Assembly (NCBI GenBank): GCA_026018925.1 | Contig: JAKSZU010000003.1 | Span: forward strand, 186,788,005-186,852,004 | From: Tupaia tana | Taxonomy: Eukaryota; Chordata; Mammalia; Scandentia; Tupaiidae | DNA: 64,000 nt | Direction: 5' to 3' | Part shown: positions 42,705 to 54,053 of the stretch, in pieces | Layout: every line of letters begins with the position of its first letter | Numbering within the stretch: position 1 is the stretch's first letter | Notes under the pieces: generated by a model | The model's input: only the letters and a program-made list of their open reading frames with translations | Databases searched by the model: none | What the model was told of the DNA's origin: nothing | Program-made: the position numbers and the translations under genes

Positions 42705-43165
42705 CATCTACACATTAGTTTCCTAGGCCTGCTGTCACAAAGTCCCACAGCTAGGGCCTTAAAACAACAAAAATGTAGCATCTCACAATTCTGGAAGCTA
42801 GAAGGCTGAAACGAAGGTAAAGAGAGGGCCATGGTTTCTCTGAAGCCTGTAGGGGAGAATTCTTCCTTGCTGCTTTCAGCTTCTGCTGATAATCCTTGGC
42901 ATGCCTTGGCTTCTGCATGTGTCATTCTAGTCTCTGCCTCTGTTGTCACATGGTCTTTTCAGCCTAAGTGACTTGGTCCCCTTCCTCTAAGGATGCCAGC
43001 CATAATGGCTTAGGGACTCATCCTATTCCAGTATGACCTTATCTCAACTATTTATACCCAGAATGGCCTTAATTCAAATAAGGTCATATTATGAGGTACT
43101 GAGGGTTAAGACTTCTACTTGTCTTTCGGGGATTGGGGTATGACACAGTTGAATTCAAAACAGCC
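42705..43165 (-). mobile_element. MLT1-like LTR
   Basis: Antisense: 'agtttcctaggcctgctgtc', 'ctcacaattctggaagctag', 'aattcaaataaggtcatatt' and 'gtactgagggttaagacttc'. Confidence 0.72.
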
Positions 43166-43374
43166 TTGAAACTCATTTTGAGGTAAGCTCTCTTCGGTGC
43201 CTGAACTCAGATGAAAGCAGGATCAAATATCTTCTCCACTGCCAGGAGAAGAACTCCCAGGAGGGGTCCTGGCCACCCTCTGGCCCTCTCTGCAGCCTGT
43301 CTGAGGACACCCAGAAGTGGAGGATGGAAACAGGCCCAGTAAGATGGACGCAAATAGACACTGTGCCTTTCTTC

Positions 43375-43637
43375 TCTTTTTTTTGGAGAGGGTTTTTGCT
43401 ATAGGTTGCATGCGCTCGCCAGACAGACAGAGAGAGACAGAGAGACAGAAAGCGAGAAATCACCCCCCAGGGGGGATGGCCATGCCGCAATCCCTTCTCC
43501 TCCATTCTCCTCTCGGGGTCTTGGGGCATGCACGCACACGTGCCCAGCGTACGTTTAAGCCACCGGGTCCGGGACTCGAACTGTGGTCGACTACGTGGGA
43601 GTCCAGCAACATAGCCATTACGCTAACTGCTGGTCCT
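43375..43637 (-). mobile_element. tRNA SINE-L, young
   Basis: Antisense near-consensus, 'gggtttttgctataggttgc' to 'aactgctggtcc', with only a short T tail. Confidence 0.9.
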
Positions 43638-43639
43638 TG

Positions 43640-44635
43640 ATTCAAATCTTGATTGTGCCATGTAGTGAGCACTCTGGGTGCTGAGGCCCCAAAGTCCTGG
43701 GCTCTGACTCCTGGGTCCTTTATTTCCCATAAAACAGTGGTGAAGAAATAGAACAGAGGGAACCGACTCCACATGTGTGTGCACAGACACACACCCACAT
43801 GTACACACATTCCTTCTGGCTCAGATCATTATAGCCCAGGTTAAGTGGCCAGAGGCAGGGCTTAAAGGAGACTGAGCCCCAGCTCCCTGCCCACCCTGGG
43901 ACAACAGCTACCCTGCCTTTTTGCCAGGGAAAGAGCCAGGCAGACATCCTGATCCAATTGCTCAGGAATGACTGAAAGGGAAAAGTGATGACAAAGCTCT
44001 TTGCACATTTCTTAATACATTTTAAAGTCCTTAGCAAAACAAACCTCAGGCCCTGAATAAATTGGCTCCCAGATGCTGGCCAAGGAGCAAGCCAGATAGA
44101 CAATGTGGGGTTTGTAGAGAGGCTGGGTCAGTGACCAGATGAATACACAGTCTGCTCCTCACCCAGTGGCACCAGGCAGCTTCTTAACGAGGTACCTCTG
44201 CTGTGAACCTGGAACCCAATGATTCTAGAGCCCCTAAGCAGAGCAGGAGGGAGGGAGATCCTCTGCAAGGCCTCTTCCTCCTTACCCAGCACATGCCTCC
44301 CTTCCCCAGAAGTAGTGCCAGGACAAAGGTCTGTCAGCAAATCTTCCTAGGCGCAGCTGGGCAATTTGCCACCCTGAGCTGGAGGAGGACAAAGAGCCAC
44401 CTGCCCGACTCTCTCACCTTCTCAGGAAGAGAGCCAGCCTTGAAGTCCCCTCCAGATAGCCAGGTCATTTTTGAGGCCAAAGGAAAACCACTGGTATGGT
44501 CTTAGGGAGAATTGGAGGATCTCATACCTGACTCTCTGCAATGATGTGGGAGGTGTTCAGTAGAAAAATGGGATGCTCCTTCCTGGTAAAGATGACCTCC
44601 TGTGGCTTTTACCCTCCCTTATATCCTCAACTTAG
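43640..44635. other. Repeat-poor stretch, no gene seen
   Basis: About 1 kb. Frames up to 127 codons partly overlap the SINE and show no domain. Confidence 0.45.
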
Positions 44636-44639
44636 TGAT

Positions 44640-45210
44640 GTCTTCTCTGCCCATTAGACACTTAAGTGCAGATGTTGAGCAGGCAGCTGGATATCAAATT
44701 GAAGCTCAGGAGGAGGGCAGGGCTAAAGATGTCAATGCAGGACTTGGTGATAGGATTTATAGACCAAGAGGATGATTCAGCTTTAGATACACACAGGGAC
44801 AGTTCCTCTGTAATGACAGCTAGCACTGGTAGTACTGGTGATGGATCAGTGAGGAAATCATTGATCTCTAGTGGTTTCTAGTCCAGGAAGGATGAGGCAC
44901 CTGTAAAGAGCTAGAGTGAAGAGGGGATATGAGGAGGAAAGGAGGTGGGCAGTGGTAGAAAGGTAGGCAGAAAGGGAATTTCCTTGTAAGGTGTAAGAGG
45001 ACTTCTTGACAGTGTTGAGTGCACCTTTGAGATTTGGGATCATAAAGTACAAATGAGGCAGTACAATTGGCCCAAATATAAGATTTTCTCCAGCAATGTT
45101 TGGCCTCTCAGGCACAGAGTGAAGGAGACTAGGGTCTAACAGAGGAGGGGGTGGAGGCAAGGAAGTTAAAGGCATTGGCAATGAAGTTATGACAAAGATG
45201 GACCATGGGC
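44640..45210 (-). mobile_element. L2 LINE fragment
   Basis: Antisense L2 phrases: 'gcagctggatatcaaattga', 'gagggcagggctaaagatgt' and 'agagtgaagaggggatatga'. The 107-codon frame at 44858-45181 lies in this repeat. Confidence 0.55.
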
Positions 45211-45214
45211 TCTA

Positions 45215-46600
45215 AGCTAGGGGAAGGGTAGGGTCAGTATGATGTGACCCTGGGCTCCAGGCCTTTGGCAAGACTTCTTGTGCCTGCCAAGGACAGTCTG
45301 CCCCATCCAGGTACAGTAAGCCAGCCCTTCCCTGGAACACTGTCATTGCTTTTCCTCCTTTCTCAGGTGGGGAGGGCAAGGGCAAACACAGGCGACCATG
45401 TGTCATGATCAGAGAGATTTTTACAAGTAATCTGTGGCTAATGATAAAAAATGGAAGCTTGGGAATAATTTTTTTATTGAGCCTATTGAAGATTACTTCT
45501 ATCATATCACTTTATCTCACTTATGTTCAACATACCTTCCTTAAATGAGAGAGAAATGAATGGTGTTATGGCAAGCACGCAAGGTATTGTGCAAACCTGT
45601 AGTGTAATTTTTCATGCAGAGCTGGAATGAGCAATGCCCTAAGTAGCTCTAGTAGTTTTCATCCATGCAAGTGGCAGTGCTTAGGGGTCTTCCTGCCCGA
45701 ATCACAGTTCATGTTTGCTGTTCTATCTTCAGAGTTTTGTGGCACACAGAATCAGATTCATATTCAGAGACTGTCATGGAGACTTGATCATCCACCACCA
45801 TCTTTTCCACTTCTTCCAAAGTAGGAGCTATTGCCTGCCATGGCTCTAAAGCTACATATTCCCCAGCCTTTCTGCAATTATGTGTAGTTATGCGACTAAC
45901 TTTTGAGAAACACAGTGAAGTGGTATAAGTGGTATGTGCCACTTCCACCCAGATGTCTTAAGGTATAGTGTGCCTCTCTCTCCTGTATCCATAGACACAG
46001 AGAGGCCTGGGTTTAACCCAAGGCAAAGCTGAAGGAATGATTAAAGAAACAAGATGGAAAGAACCTGAGTCCCTCAATGACTGAGGACAGCAAGGCTACC
46101 TGCCAGCCAGAAACAGTCACCTTGCTTGACTGTGTCTTAGGTCATTTGACTTGGAACAGACTCTGTGTACTGGAGGTTTATTGGGATATACTCTCAGGAA
46201 CAGCATTTGTAAGTTTCAGGGCAGAAGAGATTGAACTGCAGAGAAGTTGACAGTCCCCTGTTGACCCAGTGGGGAGCTCTGGAGGTAGATAACCCTTCAG
46301 TGTTCTCCTAGACTGAGGCAAGGGGGTAGAACCTTTGTACTTCAGATCTACCAGTCCTTCCTAGATGTAGGCTGCTCATGCAAGGAGGCACAAAGTGAGG
46401 AAGGCAGCTCCCTTGTCCAAGGGCAAGTCTCAGAGAGGGACTCAGCTACGAGTGCTCAACAACTACCTCTCTAAGCAGCTGGGAAAATGGGTGTAAGAGA
46501 AATCTGGGTGTTGCCCACAACATCCACTGCAGACTGTCAGGTAAGAGAGACACTTTGATCTTCTTTAAGTAGTTTATTTATTGTTGGGTCTCTCTCTCTC
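45215..46600. other. Repeat-poor stretch, no gene seen
   Basis: About 1.4 kb with no convincing frame, RNA or repeat. Confidence 0.45.
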
Positions 46601-46604
46601 TCTT

Positions 46605-46850
46605 TTTAAAGAGATTTTTGTTATAGGGCACATGTGTTCACCAGAAAGACAAAGAGACACAGAGAGATAAAAAGCGAGAAATCAACCCCCAGCAGGGATG
46701 GTCATGCCACAATTCCTTTTCCTCCATTCTCCTTTCAGGATTTTGGGCATGCACACAAAAGTGTCCAGCATGAGTTTCAAGCTGTCAAGTTAAGGACTTG
46801 AACCAAAGCTGGCCATGTGGGAATCCAGCAACGTAACTATTATGCCATCT
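46605..46850 (-). mobile_element. tRNA SINE-L
   Basis: Antisense, 'tttgttatagggcacatgtg' to 'attatgccatctctt'. The extreme head end is lost. Confidence 0.82.
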
Positions 46851-46948
46851 CTTTATCATAGCAGCTTCACCTCACCCCCAACTACTAAAACTCTCTGCTG
46901 GTTCAAATCCTGCCCTCAACAGAGAGACATCGTTAAACATTCACTAAC

Positions 46949-47120
46949 TTGGTGGTCTGCAAAGCGTGGTCCCCACCAGCAGCATCAATATCACCTGGGA
47001 AATTGTTTTAATTGAAAATCTGATTCCTCCCCCCAGGCCCACTGAATCAGAAATTTTGGGGAATGAACCTGGCAAGTTGTGTTTCAACAAATTCTGTGAC
47101 TTACATCGAGATTCTAGGTT
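46949..47120 (+). mobile_element. MER5A-like hAT DNA transposon
   Basis: 'ctgcaaagcgtggtccccac', 'cagcatcaatatcacctggg' and 'cccactgaatcagaaatttt' match MER5A closely. Confidence 0.75.
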
Positions 47121-47131
47121 TTCTTTCTTTT

Positions 47132-47409
47132 TTTTGCGGGGAGGAGAGTTTTTTGTTTGTTTGTTTGTTTGTCATAGGGCACGTGTGCTCACCAGAAAGA
47201 GAGAGACAGAGAGACAGAAAGTGAGAAATAACCCCTCGAGGGCGATGGCTGCCACGCCACAATCCCTTCTCCTCCATTCTCCTCTCAGGATCTTGGGCAT
47301 GCATGGACACGCGCCCGGCGCAGGTTTAAGCCACCAGGTCCAGGACTCAAACCGCAGTAGATTACATGGGAGTCCAGCAACATAGCCATTATGCTAACTG
47401 CTGATCCCG
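47132..47409 (-). mobile_element. tRNA SINE-L
   Basis: Antisense. 'aggttttctttcttt' (from 47116) and 'aggttttctctcttct' (from 47410) form the TSD. Confidence 0.88.
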
Positions 47410-47606
47410 AGGTTTTCTCTCTTCTAGAATCAAAGCACCAACCGCTGTCCAGAGCACAGTATGACGAGGACATTGAGGGTGATTTGAAAGAGCCTCTCTT
47501 TGAAGCCCTGGGGCTGTGTATTTAGATGGGCTCAGCCTGATGATGTTCCTTAGGGGTCTGTCTTGGCTTCTTTTCTGCCCTAGAGGAATGTAGGGCAGTG
47601 GGATCC

Positions 47607-47770
47607 TCATTGCTTTGGAACCAGGCAGTCCTGGCTTCCAGTCCGGGCTGTTTGCTACTGGCTGACAGACCATAGATAAAGTGCTTGTCTGTGCTCAGTT
47701 TCCTCATCTATACAGCAGAGGTAAGATCTACTCTACACAGTTACTGTAAGATCCACATAAGAAAACATGC
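47607..47770 (+). mobile_element. MIR SINE
   Basis: 'ttggaaccaggcagtcctgg', 'gtttcctcatctatacagca' and the expected spacing. Diverged. Confidence 0.7.
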
Positions 47771-47988
47771 CTTAGTGTCTTTCACTCTCTGACCCCCTAT
47801 AACCATTAGCTCCTTCCTTCAATAGCCTTCAGGGCCCACCTGCTTTGTTCCAGTGAGAACTTCTGAGATAGACCTGGAACTCACTTCCACTGAAAGGTGA
47901 CTCTCCACTAACTGTAAACATTGTGACCCTACCAGGGGAATTTGTTCTTTTGCTGCAGCCCAAGGATCAAATTAGAAGTTGTGGTTTT

Positions 47989-48337
47989 GGGACCAGCAGT
48001 TAGCGTAATGGCTATGTTGCTGGACTCCCACGTAGTCGACCGCAGTTTGTGTCCTGGACCCGGTAGCTTAAAACTCACGCCGGGGGGACCAGCAGTTAGC
48101 GTAATGGCTATGTCGCTGGACTCCCATGTGGTCAACCGTGGTTCGCGTCCTAGACCCGGTGGCTTAAAACTCACGCTGGGCGCTTGTGCGTGCGTGCCCA
48201 AGATCCCGAGAGGAGAATGGAGAAGAAGGGACTGTGGCAAGGCCATCCCCCCTGGGGGGTGATTTCTCGCTTTTTGTCTCTCTGTCTGCCTGGTGAGTGC
48301 ACACGCCCTATAGGGAAAACCTCTCCAAAAAAAAAAA
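47989..48337 (+). mobile_element. tRNA SINE-L with a duplicated head
   Basis: A 97-base tRNA-like head (47989-48085, ending 'cacgccggg') is followed directly by a complete SINE-L with its own head (48086-48337). A single TSD encloses both: 'agaagttgtggtttt' at 47974-47988 and 'aaaagttgtggtttt' at 48338-48352. No target repeat lies between the heads. The two heads differ at several positions. Confidence 0.88.
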
Positions 48338-48352
48338 AAAAGTTGTGGTTTT

Positions 48353-49055
48353 AATTTTTCTAAGTTCGGTGGTGGGAAGTTGACACTTCCTTCTCAGTCC
48401 CTAAAATCACATTGTACACAGGGCTATCTCTGATGTGTCAACTTTTGATAATCCTTCCCCTAGGCCTTTGACAAGAGGAGGCCTCACTCTTTTTTATTTT
48501 TTTTATTTTTGGAGGAGGCCTTATTCTTATGAGAATGACCTTTGTAACAGAAAATTCAGCAAACTAGCCACTTTTAGACAGTGATGTTCAGAGACATTAA
48601 ATGAGCCCCAGATGCCTGCTTGGCTCCTCATTTGACTCAGGATAGAGGAGGCAACACTTCACCAGGCCTGCTTCTTCCATCTGAAAGTTGACAATCATCC
48701 CCAAGACATCTCGTGGCCCAAATCTCAAGAGTTCTTCAAGGTCATTCCAACTCAGGCAGAGAAAGGAATGAATTTCAGGAATATCAAAGTGACTCTCCTG
48801 CCCTTAAAAATCCTTCCCAGTCTACTAGTTGAGGGTTGGTGGTCCTCAACCTGCAGCTGATGCCTTCCATTCTGCATTGGAAGTGCAGATACTTAAGGGA
48901 GAAAGGTCAAGTGATTTCTATTTATATCAAAGATGTGACTGACAGACAGCAGGTCTTTCCTGAAAGTCAGTTCTGGTAGGTGGGAGCTCTGGGCAGCTGA
49001 AGTGGAGATAGCTAGGCCAAATCAGCCACAGGTTTGAGTACACTGATTGCTATGT
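48353..49055. other. No recognised feature
   Basis: Unique-looking sequence. Confidence 0.4.
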
Positions 49056-49059
49056 GATT

Positions 49060-49625
49060 GCTATGATTTAAATGCGTGCCCTCATGAATGGATTAATCAA
49101 GTCTCTGCTCTTGAACAGATTAACATCACTATCTTGGGAGTGGGTTTGTTACTGAAGGACCTACTAATAGTAGCTTTGTTATAAAAGTGAACTTGCTCTG
49201 ACTTTCTTGCTCTTGTCCTCTTGCCACATGATGCTTTCTGCCATAACACAGCACAAAGGTCCTCACAATGTAGCCCTTGCATCTTGGACTTTCTAACCTC
49301 TAGACTCATAAGATAAATAAACCTTTTTATTTTTTAATTTTTTTTTTTAGGTTTTTGCTACACGGTGCATGTGCTTGCCTGAGAGAGACAGAGAGGGAAA
49401 GTGAGAAATCACCCCCCGGGGAGATGGCCATGCTGCAGTCCCTTCTCCGTTCTCCTTTTGGGATTTTGGGCACACATGCACACATGCCTGGCATGATTTT
49501 TAAGCCACTGGGTCCAGGACTCAAATTACGGAGTCAACCATGTGGGATCCAGCCACCTTAACCTCCACGCCACCTGCTGGTCTCAGTCATGCCTTGTATT
49601 GATGCAACACAGACCGGAAATTAAT
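49060..49625 (+). mobile_element. MST/MLT1-like LTR with nested SINE
   Basis: 'tttgttataaaagtgaactt', 'gccacatgatgctttctgcc' and 'cttggactttctaacctcta', resuming after the SINE with 'gatgcaacacagaccggaaa'. Confidence 0.75.
49330..49584 (-). mobile_element. tRNA SINE-L
   Basis: Antisense, 'ttttgctacacggtgcatgt' to 'ccacctgctggtctc', in an LTR. Confidence 0.87.
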
Positions 49626-49629
49626 CACC

Positions 49630-50205
49630 TTATTTTTACACATGGTCCTATATGCACACAAAATAAGGAAATTTTCATCTATTGAAAATAGTGTTTACAT
49701 GATAGCTACCACTTAATGATCTTTATTGGGTCACTAAGACTGTGGTATTTTTGGAATGATTTCTTCACTTCTCTAAGAAACAATGAGAACGATTTTTTCT
49801 CTAAGGATAAGCAGATGGAAGGTTGGAAGGTGGGCACAAAATAGCTGAAGGGCATACTACTTGCTGTTGAAGCCAGGATGTTCTGTACATTTGTTAAGAC
49901 AGTACTGGCCACAACGTAAAATTTTCCACTATAAGATATTTTACTCTATACCAAATGTAGAATTCTTTTCTTACTGCCAAAACTTCTCAGGCATTTAGAC
50001 CGTCACACCAACAGCCAACAAGGGCTGGAAGGACCTTGATGAAACAGTTAACAAAAACCTAAAGGGCCTCAAAGAGACTGTCAGGGGAAGCCAGATGGTC
50101 CTAGTCAGCAACAGCAATATTTCTAACCCAAAGTACTCTCCCAGAAACTCGCCATTCCTGTGAAGAAGTGTTTTATTTCCCTCCTCTTGTAACTGGTCAG
50201 CCCAG
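49630..50205. other. No recognised feature
   Basis: Unique-looking sequence. Confidence 0.4.
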
Positions 50206-50207
50206 GC

Positions 50208-50710
50208 CAGCCCTGTGGCCTGGTGGTTGAGGAAGCTGGCTCCCATATTTTGCATTCCAGCCCTGTAGACTGAAAAACACTCAAGACCAGTAAATGGCTT
50301 AATGGTTGTCACTGGACTCTCATGTAGTCGACCGTGGTTTGAGTCCTGGACCCGGTGGCTTAACACTCATGCCAGGCACATGTGTGTGAGTGCCCAAAAT
50401 CCCAGGAGGGATTACTGTTGTTGACTAGGAGGAAAAGGGATTGTGGTGTGGCCATTTCCCCTGGGGATGATTTCTCTCTTTATGTCTCTCTCTATCGGTG
50501 AGCACATGTGCCCTATAGTAAAAATCTTTCTCTAAAAAAGAGAAAAACAATCTGGGTGCATATATGTGCATGCCCCAAATCCCCACAGGATGGAGGAATG
50601 GAGAAGGAACTGTGGAGTGACCATGCCCCATTGGAAGGATGCTTTCTCCCTCTCCCTTTTTCTCTGTCTCTCTCTGACTAGCACTTGTACCTGCCCTCTG
50701 GCAAAGTAAG
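50208..50710 (+). mobile_element. Old tRNA SINE split by SINE-L
   Basis: Outer halves 50208-50281 and 50542-50710 join into one SINE. The junction repeats 'gaaaaacactc' / 'gaaaaacaatc'. Confidence 0.78.
50283..50541 (+). mobile_element. tRNA SINE-L, nested
   Basis: 'gaccagtaaatggcttaatg' to 'ccctatagtaaaaatctttc'. Nested in the older SINE; about 22 extra bases near 50410-50430. Confidence 0.85.
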
Positions 50711-50714
50711 GAAA

Positions 50715-51900
50715 AGACAGAAAAAGACTTGTCAGGCCAATTTTGCTAGACAGAGAGCAAAATTAACATTGTTATTGTTTTACCCACTGTGGCAGATGGG
50801 CAAGGGAAAGATGGACTGCAGGGATAATCTGTCATTAGCACTTGAAAACCACATATACACATATTATTCTAAATAAGCACTTGAAAACCACATATACACA
50901 GATCATTCCTAAACTTAATAATAATGAAGTAATAACTGATAATACCATGATTTTTATTTCTTTCATGCCCATACTTAATTTTAAACCTCTCCTGGTTAGA
51001 AACTCTAACTCACTAAGAGAACAATACTTTTTGTTATTCCAGGAAATCGGAGTTAGCATTCCAAGTAATGGGGTTACCTTCTTGTTAAGCTATGGTTGTC
51101 CACAGACCAAATTTTTGTTAGGTTGCAGAATCTCTAGCTATAGACACCTAGGGAGATTTTTCTCATGACACTAACAGATACAAGCAGAATTAGACAGAAG
51201 TTTTACTGAAACTTTGCAATTCCTTGCCAAATCCTCCAAATATGGTAATCTCACAGCCTGTGTCCTGAGTCATATCTTCTCTTACACTTTCCATACCTTT
51301 CCTAATTATAAAATTTGATTTGAGTGGACTTAAATCCCAGCTCTTTCCTTACTACAGCGGAACTCCTCTATTGACTGCTGGTACTATTTTGAATTCTTTT
51401 CATGTTCTTCCAATCTGGCTGGACCACACCTCATGAATATATTTAAATCAAATTGGATTCTGAGCATCCCTCCTCTTTGTCTGGCTTCCATTGAGGTCAC
51501 TTCAATGACAGACAGAAAACACAAAGATGATCTTTGTAGCATCATTTTAAACAGTTGAATAATTGGAAACAACAACAACAAAAAAATAGCCAAGAAGAAA
51601 TGATTGACTCTCAGTTAAATCACACACAAGGTAAGTCAGCAACGGGGGGGAATACACTGGCAGCTTATCCAGACCCAGAGAAGTCTAAGGAACAAGCTAG
51701 GGGGCATGGGAGACCTCGGACCAATGCTGCACCTGGAATCTGTATACCCACACAGTGCTAATCGTGATGAAGCCATGCCTGAAAGCTGCCTCGAAGGGGC
51801 GAATGGTTTGCACCTTGCATATATACACAGGCATGTGGGACACAAGTGAAGAATTTACCTCATAGCCATGCTCAGAAATTGAGATGCAGAAACCTGCAAC
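50715..51900. other. Repeat-poor stretch, no gene seen
   Basis: 50865-50900 repeats the 24-base phrase starting 'gcacttgaaaaccacatata' seen at 50838. 'gaataattggaaacaacaac' near 51557 hints at an old L1 scrap. 51640-51900 is comparatively CpG-containing and unrecognised. Confidence 0.45.
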
Positions 51901-51902
51901 TA

Positions 51903-51972
51903 TTAGGTTGTCAGGAAAATCATGGTGTATTTTTCTATGCAAAAATGCATCATGACTTTCCTGACACCCCAA
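51903..51972. mobile_element. Mariner-like MITE (short palindrome)
   Basis: The left end 'ttaggttgtcaggaaaatca' and the reverse complement of the right end, 'ttggggtgtcaggaaagtca', agree at most positions over about 22 bases, with an A/T-rich centre. The size (about 70 bp) and ends resemble MADE1-type mariner MITEs. A 'ta' precedes it. A related copy is at 62018-62099. Confidence 0.6.
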
Positions 51973-52064
51973 AAGAATGGGCCTACAAACAGGAAAGGGG
52001 CTACATAAACTCACTCAGAGGAGGGGCAGTGGTGGGTCTGAAATGTGTGTCTATAGTGACTTAC

Positions 52065-52155
52065 AGGGGCCGGTTCTATGGCCTGGCAGTGAAGGCAGAC
52101 AGACCCCACATGGCCAATGGTGTGATCCAAGTCCCATCTAACACATAATTTTACA
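52065..52155 (+). mobile_element. tRNA SINE head fragment
   Basis: 'ggggccggttctatggcctg' to 'gtgatccaagtcccatct'. 3'-truncated. Confidence 0.55.
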
Positions 52156-52331
52156 CTTTAGATAAGATGCCTCAAATGGCAACATTAAAATGAAAGGAGG
52201 CCCAACCATGGTAACACAGGCTGCTACAACACTGTGTTCCACAGACATTGGGGCCCAGGTTAAATTTTTGGTCCAACCTAAAGGCCAGGCATGGAGGCAT
52301 GTGTCTATAATTCAAGAGAATTGTCAGCTTG

Positions 52332-52514
52332 GGGCCAGCAGGTGGCATGGTGCCTGGGCCCTGGACTACCACATGGCTGACTGCAGTTCAAGTTCCAGAG
52401 CTGGTGGCTTGCTTTCTCACCTTCCTTCTCTCTCTCTCTCTTTGCTGCTCTCTGGTGAGCACGCATGCCCTATAGCAAAATTTTAAATATAATAATAAAT
52501 AATACATTTTAAGG
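52332..52514 (+). mobile_element. tRNA SINE-S/L intermediate
   Basis: 'ggggccagcaggtggcatgg' and a short CT body but with the SINE-L end 'gccctatagcaaaa'. Nested in the 7SL SINE. Confidence 0.82.
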
Positions 52515-52790
52515 GACCAGCAGATGGCATAATGGCTACATTGCTGACTCTCACATGGCTTACTGGTTCAAATCTCAGACCTAGTAACTTGAAACATGCC
52601 GAATGCATGTGTGTGCAAAACCAAAATCCCGAGAGGAGAATGGAAGAGAAGGAACTGCAGCATGGCCATCTTCCCTGGGGGTTTATTTCTTGCTTTTTGT
52701 CTGTCTCTCCAGTGACCACATGCACCCTACAGCAAAAGAATCTCTCCAAATAATAATAATAATAATAATAATAATAATTTTTTTTTTTAA
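52515..52790 (+). mobile_element. tRNA SINE-L with (TAA)n tail
   Basis: 'gggaccagcagatggcataa' to 'acagcaaaagaatctctcc', then (TAA)n at about 52751-52778. Confidence 0.85.
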
Positions 52791-52934
52791 AAAAAAGAGA
52801 GAATTGTAAGCTTAGGTCTGGGCTTGGCAACATAGCATCCTGTCTGAAAGAATTGGATGTGGTGGCATGAACCTGTAGCTCCAGCTGGGAGGCTGAGGCA
52901 GGAGGATTGTGACACAAAGAAACAATTATCTTTT

Positions 52935-53137
52935 TTTTTTTTTTTAAGAATTATTTATTTAATTTTATTATTATTATCATCATTATTAAGATTTGCTATA
53001 GGGCACATGCACTCACCAGAGAGAGACAAAGAGAGAGAGGGAACATGAGAAAGTAATCAGCCAGGTCCAGTACTCAAACTGTGGACAGTCATGTGGGAAT
53101 CTAGCGCCTTAACCACCATGCCACCTGACATTATCTC
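52935..53137 (-). mobile_element. tRNA SINE-S
   Basis: Antisense, 'tttgctatagggcacatgca' to 'ccatgccacctgaca'. 'acaattatct' / 'acattatctc' flank it. Confidence 0.82.
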
Positions 53138-53139
53138 TT

Positions 53140-53317
53140 TTTTTTTTCAATTTATTTCATTTTATTTATTATTATTTTTAATTTGCTATAGAACATGTGC
53201 TCTAACCAGACAGAGAGAGAGAGAAAGTGACAAAGCAAGCCACCACATCCAGAACTCGAACTGTGGTCTGCCATGTGGGAGTCCAGTGTCTTAACTACCA
53301 TGCCACCTGCTGGCCCA
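53140..53317 (-). mobile_element. tRNA SINE-S
   Basis: Antisense, 'ctatagaacatgtgctctaa' to 'ccacctgctggccca'. 'acattatct' recurs after it. Confidence 0.85.
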
Positions 53318-53624
53318 GAGACATTATCTTAAAAAATAAATAAAAGAATAAGAAAGAAAGGGCCCAGTAAAAGAACAAGAGAAGGACACAAAAGGTCCCA
53401 TACCTTATGATTTCACTTATTTGAAGAGGCAAATCTAGAAAGAAAGAAAGCAGATTAGGGGTTATGAGGGACTGGGAGAGGAGGTAAAGGGGAGTGACTG
53501 CTTAATGGGTTCAGTGTTTCCTTCTGGAGTGATAAAAACATTTTAGAACTAGACAGTGGTGATGGTTGCACAACATTGAGAGTGTACTTTTTTTTTAATA
53601 AGGGGTCCCATCCATCAGGAATTT

Positions 53625-53797
53625 TATTTTTTTTTTAAGAATTGCTTTATTTATTTATTTTTATTTTTCTAAATTTGATGAGAGAGAGAGAGAAGAGAGA
53701 GGGAAAGTGAGAAAGCAAGCCACCAGGTCTGGGACTTAAACCGTGGTTGGTCATGTGGAAGTCTAGCACCCTTACCACCATGCCATCTGCTGGCCCC
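53625..53797 (-). mobile_element. tRNA SINE-S
   Basis: Antisense with A/T tail, to 'catctgctggcccc'. Confidence 0.87.
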
Positions 53798-53811
53798 ATG
53801 TACTTTTTTTT

Positions 53812-53992
53812 TTTTAAGAAAAGACTTATTTTATTTAACTTTATTGATTGAGTTATTTATTTTAATTTGACCAGAGAGGGACAGAATGGGGGTGGAGGGA
53901 ATGAGAAAGCAAGCTGCCGGGTCCAAGATTCAAACCACGGTCAGCCATGTGGGAGTCTAGTGCCCTTAACCACCATGCCACCTGCCGGTCCC
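53812..53992 (-). mobile_element. tRNA SINE-S
   Basis: Antisense, to 'cacctgccggtccc'. 'gtactttttt' recurs on both sides. Confidence 0.87.
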
Positions 53993-54017
53993 AGGAGTGT
54001 ACTTTTTACAGTTAGAG

Positions 54018-54019
<2 letters not shown>

Positions 54020-54053
<34 letters not shown>

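Larger units (their letters stand above)
52178..53390 (+). mobile_element. tRNA-7SL dimer SINE (Tu-II-like), interrupted
   Basis: A tRNA-like head (52190-52270) is followed by a 7SL unit 'ggccaggcatggaggcatgt' broken by two SINEs, resuming at 52805 with 'ctgggcttggcaacatagca'. A second 7SL unit 'ggatgtggtggcatgaacct' and 'ggaggctgaggcaggaggat' follows, then an A-rich end broken by two more SINEs. The order fits a dimer. 'gagaattgtcagctt' / 'gagaattgtaagctt' flank the inner SINE pair. Confidence 0.7.
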
